Below are positions 1 through 6,531 of a stretch of 10,044 nucleotides of DNA, piece by piece. Every line of letters begins with the position of its first letter. Position 1 is the first letter of the stretch. A program made the translations under genes and the position numbers. The stretch covers positions 1 through 10,044 of the forward strand of contig SMXP01000012.1 in NCBI GenBank assembly GCA_004356335.1, given 5' to 3'. The notes beneath the pieces were generated by a model. The model had not been told where the DNA came from. It was given only the letters and a program-made list of their open reading frames with translations, and made no database searches. This DNA comes from Alphaproteobacteria bacterium. GTDB taxonomy: Bacteria; Pseudomonadota; Alphaproteobacteria; SMXP01.

Positions 1-80
1 TACTTGGAACCTATCCACCAGACGAATGCGCCAATTACCTCAGAAACTCAGGATATGTTTCCGTATGATCAGAATCTGCT

Positions 81-146
81 CTAGCCCTTATTTGGTCGCA
101 TTTTCTTAACGCGAACCGGTGTCCACTTCGCTCGAAAATGCTCTAA
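81..146 (-). repeat. Palindromic intergenic repeat, copy A, at the end of tsf
   Basis: An outer stem of 8 perfect pairs (GCATTTTC 98-105 with GAAAATGC 134-141) encloses an inner stem of 5 pairs (GCGAA 111-115 with TTCGC 127-131). On the minus strand it starts TTAGAGC, and the TAG is the stop codon of tsf. It ends with a tail of the form GCGACnAAAnAAnG followed by CTAG at 81-84. Copy C at 5824-5892 has the same two-stem plan, the same tail and nearly the same length. I remember this layout as a common short intergenic palindrome in Hyphomicrobiales; the family name is not certain. As RNA it could protect the 3' end of the rpsB-tsf message. No U-tract follows, so it is not a standard terminator. 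Confidence 0.75.
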
Positions 147-1072
147 CCGGCAACCGCCGCCACCTCCACCGCAAAGTCTTCGTCCTTTTTCTCAATTCCC
201 TCGCCGAGCTCGTAGCGAACAAAACCTGAAATCGAGACCGGCGACCCTAAGTCGCCGGCGGCATTCTTCAATAGTTGTTCTATCTTGGTTTCACCGTCTA
301 TGACAAAAGTTTGCGAAAGCAAGATCACCTCTTCATAGAACTTGCGCATGCGGCCTTCGACCATTTTTTCGACAATGTGATCCGGCTTTCCCGATTCCTT
401 GGCCTGTGCGGTTAAAACGGCGCGTTCTTTTTCAACCGATGCCGGATCGAGCGCATCGACGGTGACGGCCTGCGGATTGGCCGCCGCGATATGCATGGCA
501 ATTTGCTTGCCCAGTGCTTGCAACTTTTCCGTATCGCCCGATGAGTTCAATGCGACGATCACCCCAATATTACCCATATTAGGGCCGATCTGATTGTGCA
601 CGTACATGGCCACGACACCTGGATCGGCGCCGAGCGCCGCGCATCGGCGCAAAGATATGTTCTCGCCTATCTTGACGATCAGCGTCGTTATGTGACCGTC
701 GACGGTCACACCGGCGTCCGGCAGCTCCTGAGTTTTGAGGGCCGCGATGTCACCGTCCACCTTTAAGGCGAGACCAACGATGGTACCGATCAGGCCTTGA
801 AATTCTTCATTGCGCGCGACGAAGTCGGTTTCGCTGTTGATTTCGACAATCGCAGCCTTGTGCCCATCACCCTGTACAATACCCCCCACCAAACCTTCAG
901 CCGCAACTCGGCCGGCCTTTTTTGCGGCGCTTGATAGGCCCTTTGTCCGCAGCCAATCCACGGCAGCGTCCAAATCTCCATCACTTTCCTTAAGCGCTGT
1001 CTTACAGTCCATCATACCGGCTCCGGTTTTGTCCCGGAGCTGTTTCACCATAGCGGCAGTAACGTTTGCCAT
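143..1072 (-). CDS. tsf: Elongation factor Ts (EF-Ts)
   Basis: EF-Ts is the cytoplasmic nucleotide exchange factor that removes GDP from EF-Tu. The product has 309 residues, normal for the family. It opens with the UBA-like domain (residues 1-55, including DKTGAGMMDCKTAL) and carries the EF-Tu contact motif TDFVARN at 82-88, followed by the two-part core. The ATG at 1072 is preceded by AGAGGT (1081-1086) at 8 bases spacing, which settles the start. It lies 56 bases after rpsB, the usual partner, and is probably cotranscribed from the promoter near 2194-2222. Its stop codon TAG lies inside palindromic repeat copy A, so the last codons run straight into the repeat. Identity is certain. Confidence 0.98.
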   Translation of the reverse strand: MANVTAAMVKQLRDKTGAGMMDCKTALKESDGDLDAAVDWLRTKGLSSAAKKAGRVAAEGLVGGIVQGDGHKAAIVEINSETDFVARNEEFQGLIGTIVGLALKVDGDIAALKTQELPDAGVTVDGHITTLIVKIGENISLRRCAALGADPGVVAMYVHNQIGPNMGNIGVIVALNSSGDTEKLQALGKQIAMHIAAANPQAVTVDALDPASVEKERAVLTAQAKESGKPDHIVEKMVEGRMRKFYEEVILLSQTFVIDGETKIEQLLKNAAGDLGSPVSISGFVRYELGEGIEKKDEDFAVEVAAVAG

Positions 1073-1112
1073 CTGGATATACCTCTAATTCTGTTCGCTG
1101 AATGATGTTCGG

Positions 1113-1125
1113 TTTATACTATAAA
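1113..1125. promoter_or_regulatory. AT-rich 13-base palindrome between rpsB and tsf
   Basis: TTTATA-C-TATAAA is a perfect palindrome just after the rpsB stop, inside an AT-rich patch that stands out from the GC-richer surroundings. On the minus strand it offers -10-like hexamers (TATAGT, TATAAA). It could be part of a secondary tsf promoter or a weak RNA structure in the rpsB-tsf spacer. I see no convincing -35, so the role is a guess. Confidence 0.25.
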
Positions 1126-1128
1126 AAA

Positions 1129-2052
1129 TTAGGCGCGATCGGCTGCCTTCTCTTCCGTTGGTTCGGGCTGCGAAGGCGCCTCGTCTTGAGACAGGTTTTC
1201 GGTGACCGACTCGGATGCCGGTTGTTCGTCAGCCTTCCCTTCCGTTTCTACCTTCGACTCTTTACCAGCTTCAGAGTCTGCCGCACCCTCTGCCTTCGTT
1301 AAATCCGGCAGCACTTCCGGACCCAATTCTTCGGCGGCGCCAATATCAACACCCGCATCAGCCTGACTCTCGGAAATGCCGTCAAGCACGGCTCGGGCGA
1401 TCAGGTCGCAATACAGAGTGATGGCGCGTGCGGCATCGTCGTTACCCGGGATGGGGTATGTGATATTGGTCGGATCACTGTTTGTATCGACAATGGCGAT
1501 CACAGGAATATTGAGCTTGATCGCTTCTTTGATGGCAATCGATTCTTTATTGGTATCGATCACGAACACGATATCGGGAACGCCGCCCATTTCCTTGATG
1601 CCACCCAACGCTCGCTCAAGTTTGTCCCGTTCTCGGGTAAGCCTAAGCAATTCCTTCTTCGTGAGACCTGTTGTTTCTCCAGCGAACAATTCCTCAAGAA
1701 CTCGCAACCGCTGTATCGATTTCGAAATCGTCTTCCAATTGGTTAGCGTCCCGCCAAGCCATCGATGATTGACGTAGTACTGAGCGCAGCGCTTCGCGGC
1801 CTCGGATACGGTGACCCCAGCTTGCCGCTTGGTACCGACGAATAAAACGCGACCGCCATTAGCCACCGCCTCTCGTGCGGCGACCAACGCCTGATGCAAA
1901 AGGGGTACGGTCTTCGACAGATCGATGATGTGGATGTTATTGCGCTCACCAAATATATAGCGCCCCATTTTGGGGTTCCAACGGTGCGTTTGGTGACCAA
2001 AATGAACGCCAGCTTCCAGCAGCTGGCGCATAGAAAAATTGGGCAACGCCAT
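1129..2052 (-). CDS. rpsB: 30S ribosomal protein S2 with a long acidic C-terminal tail
   Basis: S2 is a surface protein of the small ribosomal subunit. The frame is open from an ATG at 2127, but the family's conserved opening, MALPNFSMRQLLEAGVHFGH, begins at 2052 with AAGGAAG (2058-2064) just ahead, so I chose that start: 307 residues. The fold spans about residues 1-227, with HRWNPKMGRYIFG (23-35), FVGTKRQA (71-78), NHRWLGGTLTN (95-105) and the PVIAIVDTNSDP stretch (183-194), all well kept. Residues 228-307 form a low-complexity tail rich in Glu, Asp, Ala and Ser with no fold I recognise; bacterial S2 is often only 230-260 residues. A clear promoter and a leader of about 135 bases precede it and tsf follows. 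Identity is certain; the tail's role is unknown. Confidence 0.97.
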   Translation of the reverse strand: MALPNFSMRQLLEAGVHFGHQTHRWNPKMGRYIFGERNNIHIIDLSKTVPLLHQALVAAREAVANGGRVLFVGTKRQAGVTVSEAAKRCAQYYVNHRWLGGTLTNWKTISKSIQRLRVLEELFAGETTGLTKKELLRLTRERDKLERALGGIKEMGGVPDIVFVIDTNKESIAIKEAIKLNIPVIAIVDTNSDPTNITYPIPGNDDAARAITLYCDLIARAVLDGISESQADAGVDIGAAEELGPEVLPDLTKAEGAADSEAGKESKVETEGKADEQPASESVTENLSQDEAPSQPEPTEEKAADRA

Positions 2053-2187
2053 TACTTCTTCCTTTTCCGGTTCAACCGCCGCGGAGCAGACGCCCAGAAA
2101 ACCTGGACACCGGAGCGATCTCGTCACTGCCTTGAGACATAAGCTCGGCGTATGGCGATGGCGGACCGAGGCCCCGCGTGTGTGATG
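2053..2187 (-). promoter_or_regulatory. Structured 5' leader of rpsB
   Basis: The transcript expected from the promoter at 2194-2222 has about 135 untranslated bases before rpsB. Small stems are visible: CTCGG 2144-2148 with CCGAG 2166-2170, CCAG 2094-2097 with CTGG 2103-2106, and CGGT 2068-2071 with ACCG 2075-2078. The last lies directly ahead of the AAGGAAG ribosome site (2058-2064). In Enterobacteria, S2 represses its own operon through the rpsB leader; a similar control here is inference only, since I cannot match this leader to a known RNA family. The in-frame ATG at 2127 has no ribosome site and its 25 codons look noncoding. Confidence 0.4.
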
Positions 2188-2193
2188 GCCGGG

Positions 2194-2222
2194 GTTATAG
2201 TCTGAGGCCCTGGCAAATTCAA
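2194..2222 (-). promoter_or_regulatory. Sigma-70-type promoter for rpsB-tsf
   Basis: On the minus strand TTGAAT (2217-2222) and TATAAC (2194-2199) are separated by exactly 17 bases, matching the housekeeping consensus at 4 and 5 of 6 positions. Transcription should begin near 2187. The 7-base word AGGCCCT occurs on the plus strand at 2205-2211 and again at 2222-2228, one in the spacer and one next to the -35, 17 bases apart. This might be a tandem binding site or chance. Confidence 0.65.
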
Positions 2223-2264
2223 GGCCCTAAGGATCACACCCAATGGTCAAGAAGTCGGGCCCCT

Positions 2265-2288
2265 CACTTTTCCTGAATGCGCTCTAGA
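2265..2288 (-). repeat. Half-copy of the palindromic repeat, copy B, at the end of dnaE
   Basis: Read on the minus strand, these 24 bases match the first 24 of copy C (5824-5847) at 22 positions, beginning TCTAGAGCGCATTCA and ending AAAAGTG. The match then stops and no closing arm is visible, so this is a truncated or decayed copy. Its TAG is the dnaE stop codon. Copies B and C lie in opposite orientation at the two ends of dnaE. Confidence 0.65.
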
Positions 2289-5200
2289 GATCTTGGACAT
2301 CGATCACACCGGGAACCGCCTTGAGCGCGCCCCGGATGCCGGCCTCAATGGGATAGGGTCCCGCAAGCTCAAGCTCCACTTCCTGGGCGTCGGCGCCAAG
2401 CATAAGCACCAAATTGATGACACCGGTCGGCGTTCGCTTACCGTTCCTTTGCGGTGCCAGGTTGGTCAATGTTTCGCGCACACCCTCCAGAGCATCGCTG
2501 GTGTCGACAAAGACCCGATAGCCACGCATTGATTTGGCAATCGCTTGCTCGACCGATTGGACGGCCTTTGCGGTCAGTTTGGTGTCGTTGCCGGTCCGCT
2601 TGGCAACGGCCGTCACCACAATGGATTGGCCCTCATTAAACAATTCGGCGTCCGTCTTCAGCAAATCCGCCAGCACCGTCATTTCATAACTACCGCTCGG
2701 ATCGGACAGAGTGACAAAAGCCATAGGCAGATCATCATACCGTGAGCGGCGATTTTGCCGGTTGTGGACAATTCCCGCCAATCTCACAATCTTCGCTTCG
2801 CCCATCTCCTCATCTTGAAAGTCACTAAATAAAGATACTTTTCGCCGTTTAAGAGCCCCAACAAAATCATCAAGCGGATGACCGGACAAATAAAATCCAA
2901 TGGCTTCCATTTCTTGGTTCAAGCGCTCCACAAGAGCCCAATCTTCAGCCTCACGCAATTTGGGATTGGCCAGCTGTTCCGTATTCTCGCCGAATAGGCT
3001 TGCTTGGGAACTTTGGCGTTCCTCGGTCGCGTGGGCGGCCTGACTTAACAACATATCCGCCGATGCAAAGAGTTGCGCGCGTTTGGCATGAATACGATCG
3101 AATGCCCCCGCGCGGATAAGATTTTCAAAGGCCCTTTTATTGACCTGCCGCGGATCGATGCGTCGCGCAAAATCAAAGATGTCCTTAAACCGACCCCCTT
3201 CTTCGCGCACCTCAACCACATGACTCATCGCCTGCTCACCGACATTCTTTACGGCAGAAAGCGCGTAAACAATGCAGCCATCTTTGGTCGTAAAGTCGCT
3301 GTTAGAAGTATTGATGTCAGGAGGAAGAAGCTTGATTCCACGCTGTGCCGCATCCCGGCGGAAGACATTGAGCTTGTCCGTATTGCTTTTGTCGAGCGAC
3401 ATAAACGCTGCGAAAAACTCAACAGGATAATTCGCTTTCAGATAAGCCGTCTGATAGGCAATCAGAGCGTATGCGGCCGAGTGGCTCTTATTGAATCCAT
3501 AACCGGCAAATTTATCGACCGGATCAAAAATATAACCCGCCTGTTTTTTCTCGACCCCGTTACTCACCGCACCCTCGATAAAGCGGTCCTTCTGCTGGGC
3601 CATTTCATCTTTCTTTTTCTTACCCATGGCGCGGCGCAGGAGATCGGCTTCGCCCAGCGAATAGCCGGACAGCACCTGGGCGATTTGCATCACTTGTTCT
3701 TGGTAGATGATAACGCCATAGGTATCAGCCAGGATGAGGCTGAGCGATTCATGCAGGAACTCAGGGTCCTCCTCACCGTGCTTACAGGCCAAATATTTTG
3801 GGATATTTTCCATCGGTCCCGGTCGGAACAGTGCCACTAACGCGATTAAATCTTCGAAATTACCCGGGTGCGCCTGACCCAATAACTCTCGCATGCCGGC
3901 ACTTTCAAACTGGAACACACCAATCGCATCGCCGCGGGCCAACATCTCGTATGTTTTGGCATCATCAAGCGGCAGGGTTTCCAGATTAACTTCAATGCCA
4001 CGCTGCGCCAGATGAGCGAGCACTTTTTTAAGTGCCGTGAGTGTCTTCAAGCCGAGAAAATCAAACTTGACCAGGCCGGCGGGCTCGACCCAAGTCAAAT
4101 TGAATTGGGTAACAGGCATATCCGAATGCGGATCGTAATAAAGTGGGATAAGTTCTTCCAGCGGCCGATCGGCTATGACGACACCCGCTGCATGGGTCGA
4201 CGCGTGACGGTACAAACCTTCCAGCTTGAGAGCCAATTCCATGAGCTTGGCGACGCTTTCTTCGCGACGAACCATTTGCTGAAGTTCCGGCTCACCGTCA
4301 ATGGCTTGCTGCAAAGTGACAGCATTTGCCGGGTTGTAGGGAATGAGCTTAGAAATGCGATCAACTTGTCCGTATGGCATCTGCAAGACCCGCCCGATAT
4401 CCCGGATAACGGCGCGCGCTTGTAATTTACCGAAAGTAATTATTTGAGCGACACGATCTTCGCCATATTTCTGCTGAACATATTGGATAACTTCGTCGCG
4501 CCGTTCCTGACAGAAATCGATGTCGAAATCCGGTATGGATACACGATCCGGATTCAAGAATCGCTCGAATAGTAAGTTGAATCTCAGTGGGTCGAGGTCG
4601 GTAATCGTGAGCGCCCAAGAAACCACCGAGCCGGCCCCGGAACCGCGGCCCGGACCGACCGGAATATCATTGTTCTTAGCCCATTGGATAAAATCCGCGA
4701 CAATCAAAAAGTAACCGGGAAAATCCATCCGTATGATGACATCAAGTTCATAATCGAGGCGTTCCCAATATTTCTCTTCCTCGTCGAACAGTTCAACCGA
4801 GGCGAGCCTATCCTTTAGCCCCTGCGCGACTCGGCGGCGTAATTCTTCGGTTTCGCTCAAACCCGTTTCAGGTTTAAACTTTGGCAGAATAGGATCATGG
4901 CGGCGGGGTACATAACCGCACCGTTGGGCAATTTCCAAGGTATTCTCAAGGGCTTCAGGCAGATCGTTAAACAGCTGAGTCATTTCCGCCGAAGATTTGA
5001 AATAGTGCTCCGGCGTGAGACGTCGCCGATCTTGCTGATCGATCACGGCGCCTTGGGAAATGCACAGCAAGGCATCGTGTGCCTCGGCTAAATCGGGCGC
5101 GATAAAATAGGGCTCATTTGTCGCGACCAAGGGCAAGTCAAGCTCATAGGCCAAGTCGACCAGCATGGGGACGGTGCGCTGGCTAATCTCGTCGCCGTGT

Positions 5201-5835
5201 CGTTGCAGCTCGACATATAATTTCCCAGGAAATATTTGCGCCAGATTGAGCAAAAGCGCCTTGGCCGCATGCGCCATGTGATGTGACAGATAATCATCGA
5301 TCGGACCTTCCCGACCACCGGTCAACGCAATAAGACCCGCCCTATGGGTTTTTACGTCGTCAAGCAGCAGGTGAACGGCGGCTTTGTCGCGACCGTTTCG
5401 ATAAGCAAGACTGGTTAGCTTCATGAGGTTGTGGTAGCCCTCACGAGACTGCGCAAGCAGGGCTATGGACGGAAAGGCGAGGTTACGTTTTGCTGCCCCG
5501 CCCCCTTGTCCGGCGCGTGCCCCATCGGCCTCCTGGCCCAAAGACAAGGCCAAGCTACATCCGATAATCGGCTGGATGCCGGCTGTGGTTAGGGTCTCGG
5601 CGAACTCCAGAGCGCCAAAAAGATTATTGGTGTCCGTTATGGCCAAAGCCGGCATGCCATGGCTGTGACACAGTTCCGGCAGTTGGCTGACCCGTATGGC
5701 TCCTTCGGAAAGGGAATAAGCGCTATGCAAACGCAGATGGACAAAGCACGGCAATCCCGGTTGACCATCGAGACCGGTGTTGGCTTGTGACTCTGCTGCC
5801 ATGGTTGGAACTGTTTCGGTTGGTCTAGAGCGCAT
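2284..5835 (-). CDS. dnaE: DNA polymerase III subunit alpha
   Basis: This is the replicative polymerase, about 1180 residues as usual for DnaE1. Numbered from the ATG at 5835: a PHP domain from residue 31 (FVHLRLHSAYSLSEGA); the polymerase core with PDFDID at 435-440 and the FDFLGLKT segment, giving catalytic Asp438, Asp440 and Asp592 with the same spacing as E. coli 401/403/555; a helix-hairpin-helix region; the clamp-binding motif QASLF at 944-948; and an OB fold near 1010-1095. The PHP motif reads TDT where active PHP enzymes have TDH, so that domain is probably not a working nuclease, as in other proteobacteria. The start is uncertain: the 5835 ATG lies in repeat copy C, neither it nor the ATG at 5802 has a ribosome site, and family similarity begins only at residue 31. 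The TAG stop lies in repeat copy B. Confidence 0.97.
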   Translation of the reverse strand: MRSRPTETVPTMAAESQANTGLDGQPGLPCFVHLRLHSAYSLSEGAIRVSQLPELCHSHGMPALAITDTNNLFGALEFAETLTTAGIQPIIGCSLALSLGQEADGARAGQGGGAAKRNLAFPSIALLAQSREGYHNLMKLTSLAYRNGRDKAAVHLLLDDVKTHRAGLIALTGGREGPIDDYLSHHMAHAAKALLLNLAQIFPGKLYVELQRHGDEISQRTVPMLVDLAYELDLPLVATNEPYFIAPDLAEAHDALLCISQGAVIDQQDRRRLTPEHYFKSSAEMTQLFNDLPEALENTLEIAQRCGYVPRRHDPILPKFKPETGLSETEELRRRVAQGLKDRLASVELFDEEEKYWERLDYELDVIIRMDFPGYFLIVADFIQWAKNNDIPVGPGRGSGAGSVVSWALTITDLDPLRFNLLFERFLNPDRVSIPDFDIDFCQERRDEVIQYVQQKYGEDRVAQIITFGKLQARAVIRDIGRVLQMPYGQVDRISKLIPYNPANAVTLQQAIDGEPELQQMVRREESVAKLMELALKLEGLYRHASTHAAGVVIADRPLEELIPLYYDPHSDMPVTQFNLTWVEPAGLVKFDFLGLKTLTALKKVLAHLAQRGIEVNLETLPLDDAKTYEMLARGDAIGVFQFESAGMRELLGQAHPGNFEDLIALVALFRPGPMENIPKYLACKHGEEDPEFLHESLSLILADTYGVIIYQEQVMQIAQVLSGYSLGEADLLRRAMGKKKKDEMAQQKDRFIEGAVSNGVEKKQAGYIFDPVDKFAGYGFNKSHSAAYALIAYQTAYLKANYPVEFFAAFMSLDKSNTDKLNVFRRDAAQRGIKLLPPDINTSNSDFTTKDGCIVYALSAVKNVGEQAMSHVVEVREEGGRFKDIFDFARRIDPRQVNKRAFENLIRAGAFDRIHAKRAQLFASADMLLSQAAHATEERQSSQASLFGENTEQLANPKLREAEDWALVERLNQEMEAIGFYLSGHPLDDFVGALKRRKVSLFSDFQDEEMGEAKIVRLAGIVHNRQNRRSRYDDLPMAFVTLSDPSGSYEMTVLADLLKTDAELFNEGQSIVVTAVAKRTGNDTKLTAKAVQSVEQAIAKSMRGYRVFVDTSDALEGVRETLTNLAPQRNGKRTPTGVINLVLMLGADAQEVELELAGPYPIEAGIRGALKAVPGVIDVQDL

Positions 5836-5892
5836 TCACAAAAAGTGTACGCGGTTTTTGGGTTCGAATGCGCGACAAAACAAAGACCCTAG
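5824..5892 (+). repeat. Palindromic intergenic repeat, copy C, across the dnaE start
   Basis: The outer stem is GCGCATTC (5830-5837) with GAATGCGC (5866-5873), 8 perfect pairs. The inner stem is CAAAAA (5839-5844) with TTTTTG (5855-5860). A tail GCGACAAAACAAAGAC leads to CTAG at 5889-5892, and another CTAG stands at 5825-5828. Tail and plan match copy A. It fills the whole gap between the small membrane peptide gene and dnaE, giving the stop codon of the former (5889-5891) and the outermost ATG of the latter (5833-5835). In the message it would form a hairpin right at the dnaE start. Confidence 0.8.
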
Positions 5893-5993
5893 CCCGATGG
5901 AACAAAACTGGCCAGCATTAGGCAAAGAGACAGCGACCCCAAAAATGCGCTAACAACCACAATCCCTAAACAGTCTCTTGCCAGGTCGTTCAT
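5889..5993 (-). CDS. Small single-span membrane peptide, 34 residues
   Basis: I do not recognise this gene. ATG at 5993 is preceded by GGAG (6002-6005) at 8 bases spacing, a good ribosome site. The frame gives MNDLARDCLG, then a hydrophobic stretch from about residue 10 to 31 (with IVVVSAFLGSLSLCLMLASF), then PSG and TAG. That is one membrane span with an acidic and basic short N-terminus. It is separated from dnaE only by repeat copy C and may be read on the same message; its own stop codon is in the repeat. A TTGACA lies upstream on the same strand (6046-6051). Ribosome site, hydrophobic core and position support a real gene; the short length leaves doubt. Confidence 0.5.
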   Translation of the reverse strand: MNDLARDCLGIVVVSAFLGSLSLCLMLASFVPSG

Positions 5994-6105
5994 CGTCTTG
6001 TCTCCATGAATAAGCAGCCGCTATGTTCCTCTTTTGTTCTATTGTTGTCAAGGGCTATATGAACCTCATTGCCGTTTATACGGCAGCAAATCTTGGGAGG
6101 TCACC
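5994..6105. promoter_or_regulatory. Divergent promoter region between the small peptide/dnaE and the DUF1761 gene
   Basis: These 112 bases separate two divergent genes and must carry both starts. On the minus strand a perfect TTGACA (6046-6051) could be the -35 for the small peptide and dnaE, though the -10 around 6022-6027 is poor. On the plus strand TATATG (6056-6061) with TTGTTC (6034-6039), 16 bases apart, is a moderate promoter for the DUF1761 gene. The two would overlap, so the genes may compete for polymerase. Confidence 0.35.
6070..6085 (+). promoter_or_regulatory. Short hairpin ahead of the DUF1761 gene
   Basis: TGCCGT-TTAT-ACGGCA is a perfect 6-pair stem with a 4-base loop. It lies 9 bases ahead of the ribosome site GGGAGG (6095-6100). 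It could shape translation of the DUF1761 gene or serve as an operator; nothing in the sequence decides between these. Confidence 0.3.
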
Positions 6106-6519
6106 ATGTTGTTCGCCGAATTCAACGTTCCAGCCTTGGTGTTGAGCTTCTTGCTGTGGATCGGCCTGCGTTCCCTGTGGTATTCGCCACTGCTTTTCGG
6201 TCGGGTTTTGGTTGCGGGGGACAGCCCCGGCACGCGAGATGCGTTTTCCTTTATCGCTCTACTGGGAAATATGCCGGTGGCTGTGATCGTTGTCTTTGCC
6301 GTCAACGCGGTGGTTCATTGGTTCGATTATGCCGGCGGGAACGTCACATGGCTGACCGGCCTTGCCGTCGGCTGGGTCCTTTGGCTCGGTTTTACCGTGC
6401 CGCCTTACTGTTTGGAATTGATCGACGGCACGCGAAAGGTCGCCGTCAGCCTTATTGCGTTAGGCTATTTCCTGGTCGGCTACGGGATCATCGGCGCGGT
6501 GATCGGCGCCTGGCAGTGA
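6106..6519 (+). CDS. DUF1761 family membrane protein
   Basis: The product is a 137-residue inner membrane protein of unknown function. Four hydrophobic segments can be seen: about residues 7-25, 46-70, 80-100 and 112-135. The first is followed by the WYSPLLFG stretch (25-32), which I recognise as the DUF1761 hallmark, and the length fits the family. I chose ATG 6106 because GGGAGG (6095-6100) stands 5 bases before it; the frame is open from a TTG at 6034, but those 24 codons contain the hairpin and are not membrane-like. It is the only plus-strand gene here. It ends 12 bases from the lolD stop, with no clear terminator between. It lies between lolD and dnaE, which are often direct neighbours in Alphaproteobacteria, so it may be a later arrival. 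Confidence 0.85.
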   Translation: MLFAEFNVPALVLSFLLWIGLRSLWYSPLLFGRVLVAGDSPGTRDAFSFIALLGNMPVAVIVVFAVNAVVHWFDYAGGNVTWLTGLAVGWVLWLGFTVPPYCLELIDGTRKVAVSLIALGYFLVGYGIIGAVIGAWQ

Positions 6520-6531
6520 TGTATTTTTCGG

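Noticed and set aside
81..146. CRISPR repeat or rho-independent terminator
   Set aside because: There is no tandem array with spacers, and no U-tract follows the stem on the minus strand; the match to copy C shows a dispersed palindromic repeat.
2053..2127. 25-codon N-terminal extension of rpsB from ATG 2127
   Set aside because: No ribosome site at 2127, while 2052 has one and matches the family's conserved opening; the extra codons fall in the structured leader.
3073..3840. 255-codon open frame on the plus strand
   Set aside because: It lies wholly antisense to the polymerase core of dnaE, has no ribosome site I can see and no family features; it mirrors the codon bias of dnaE.
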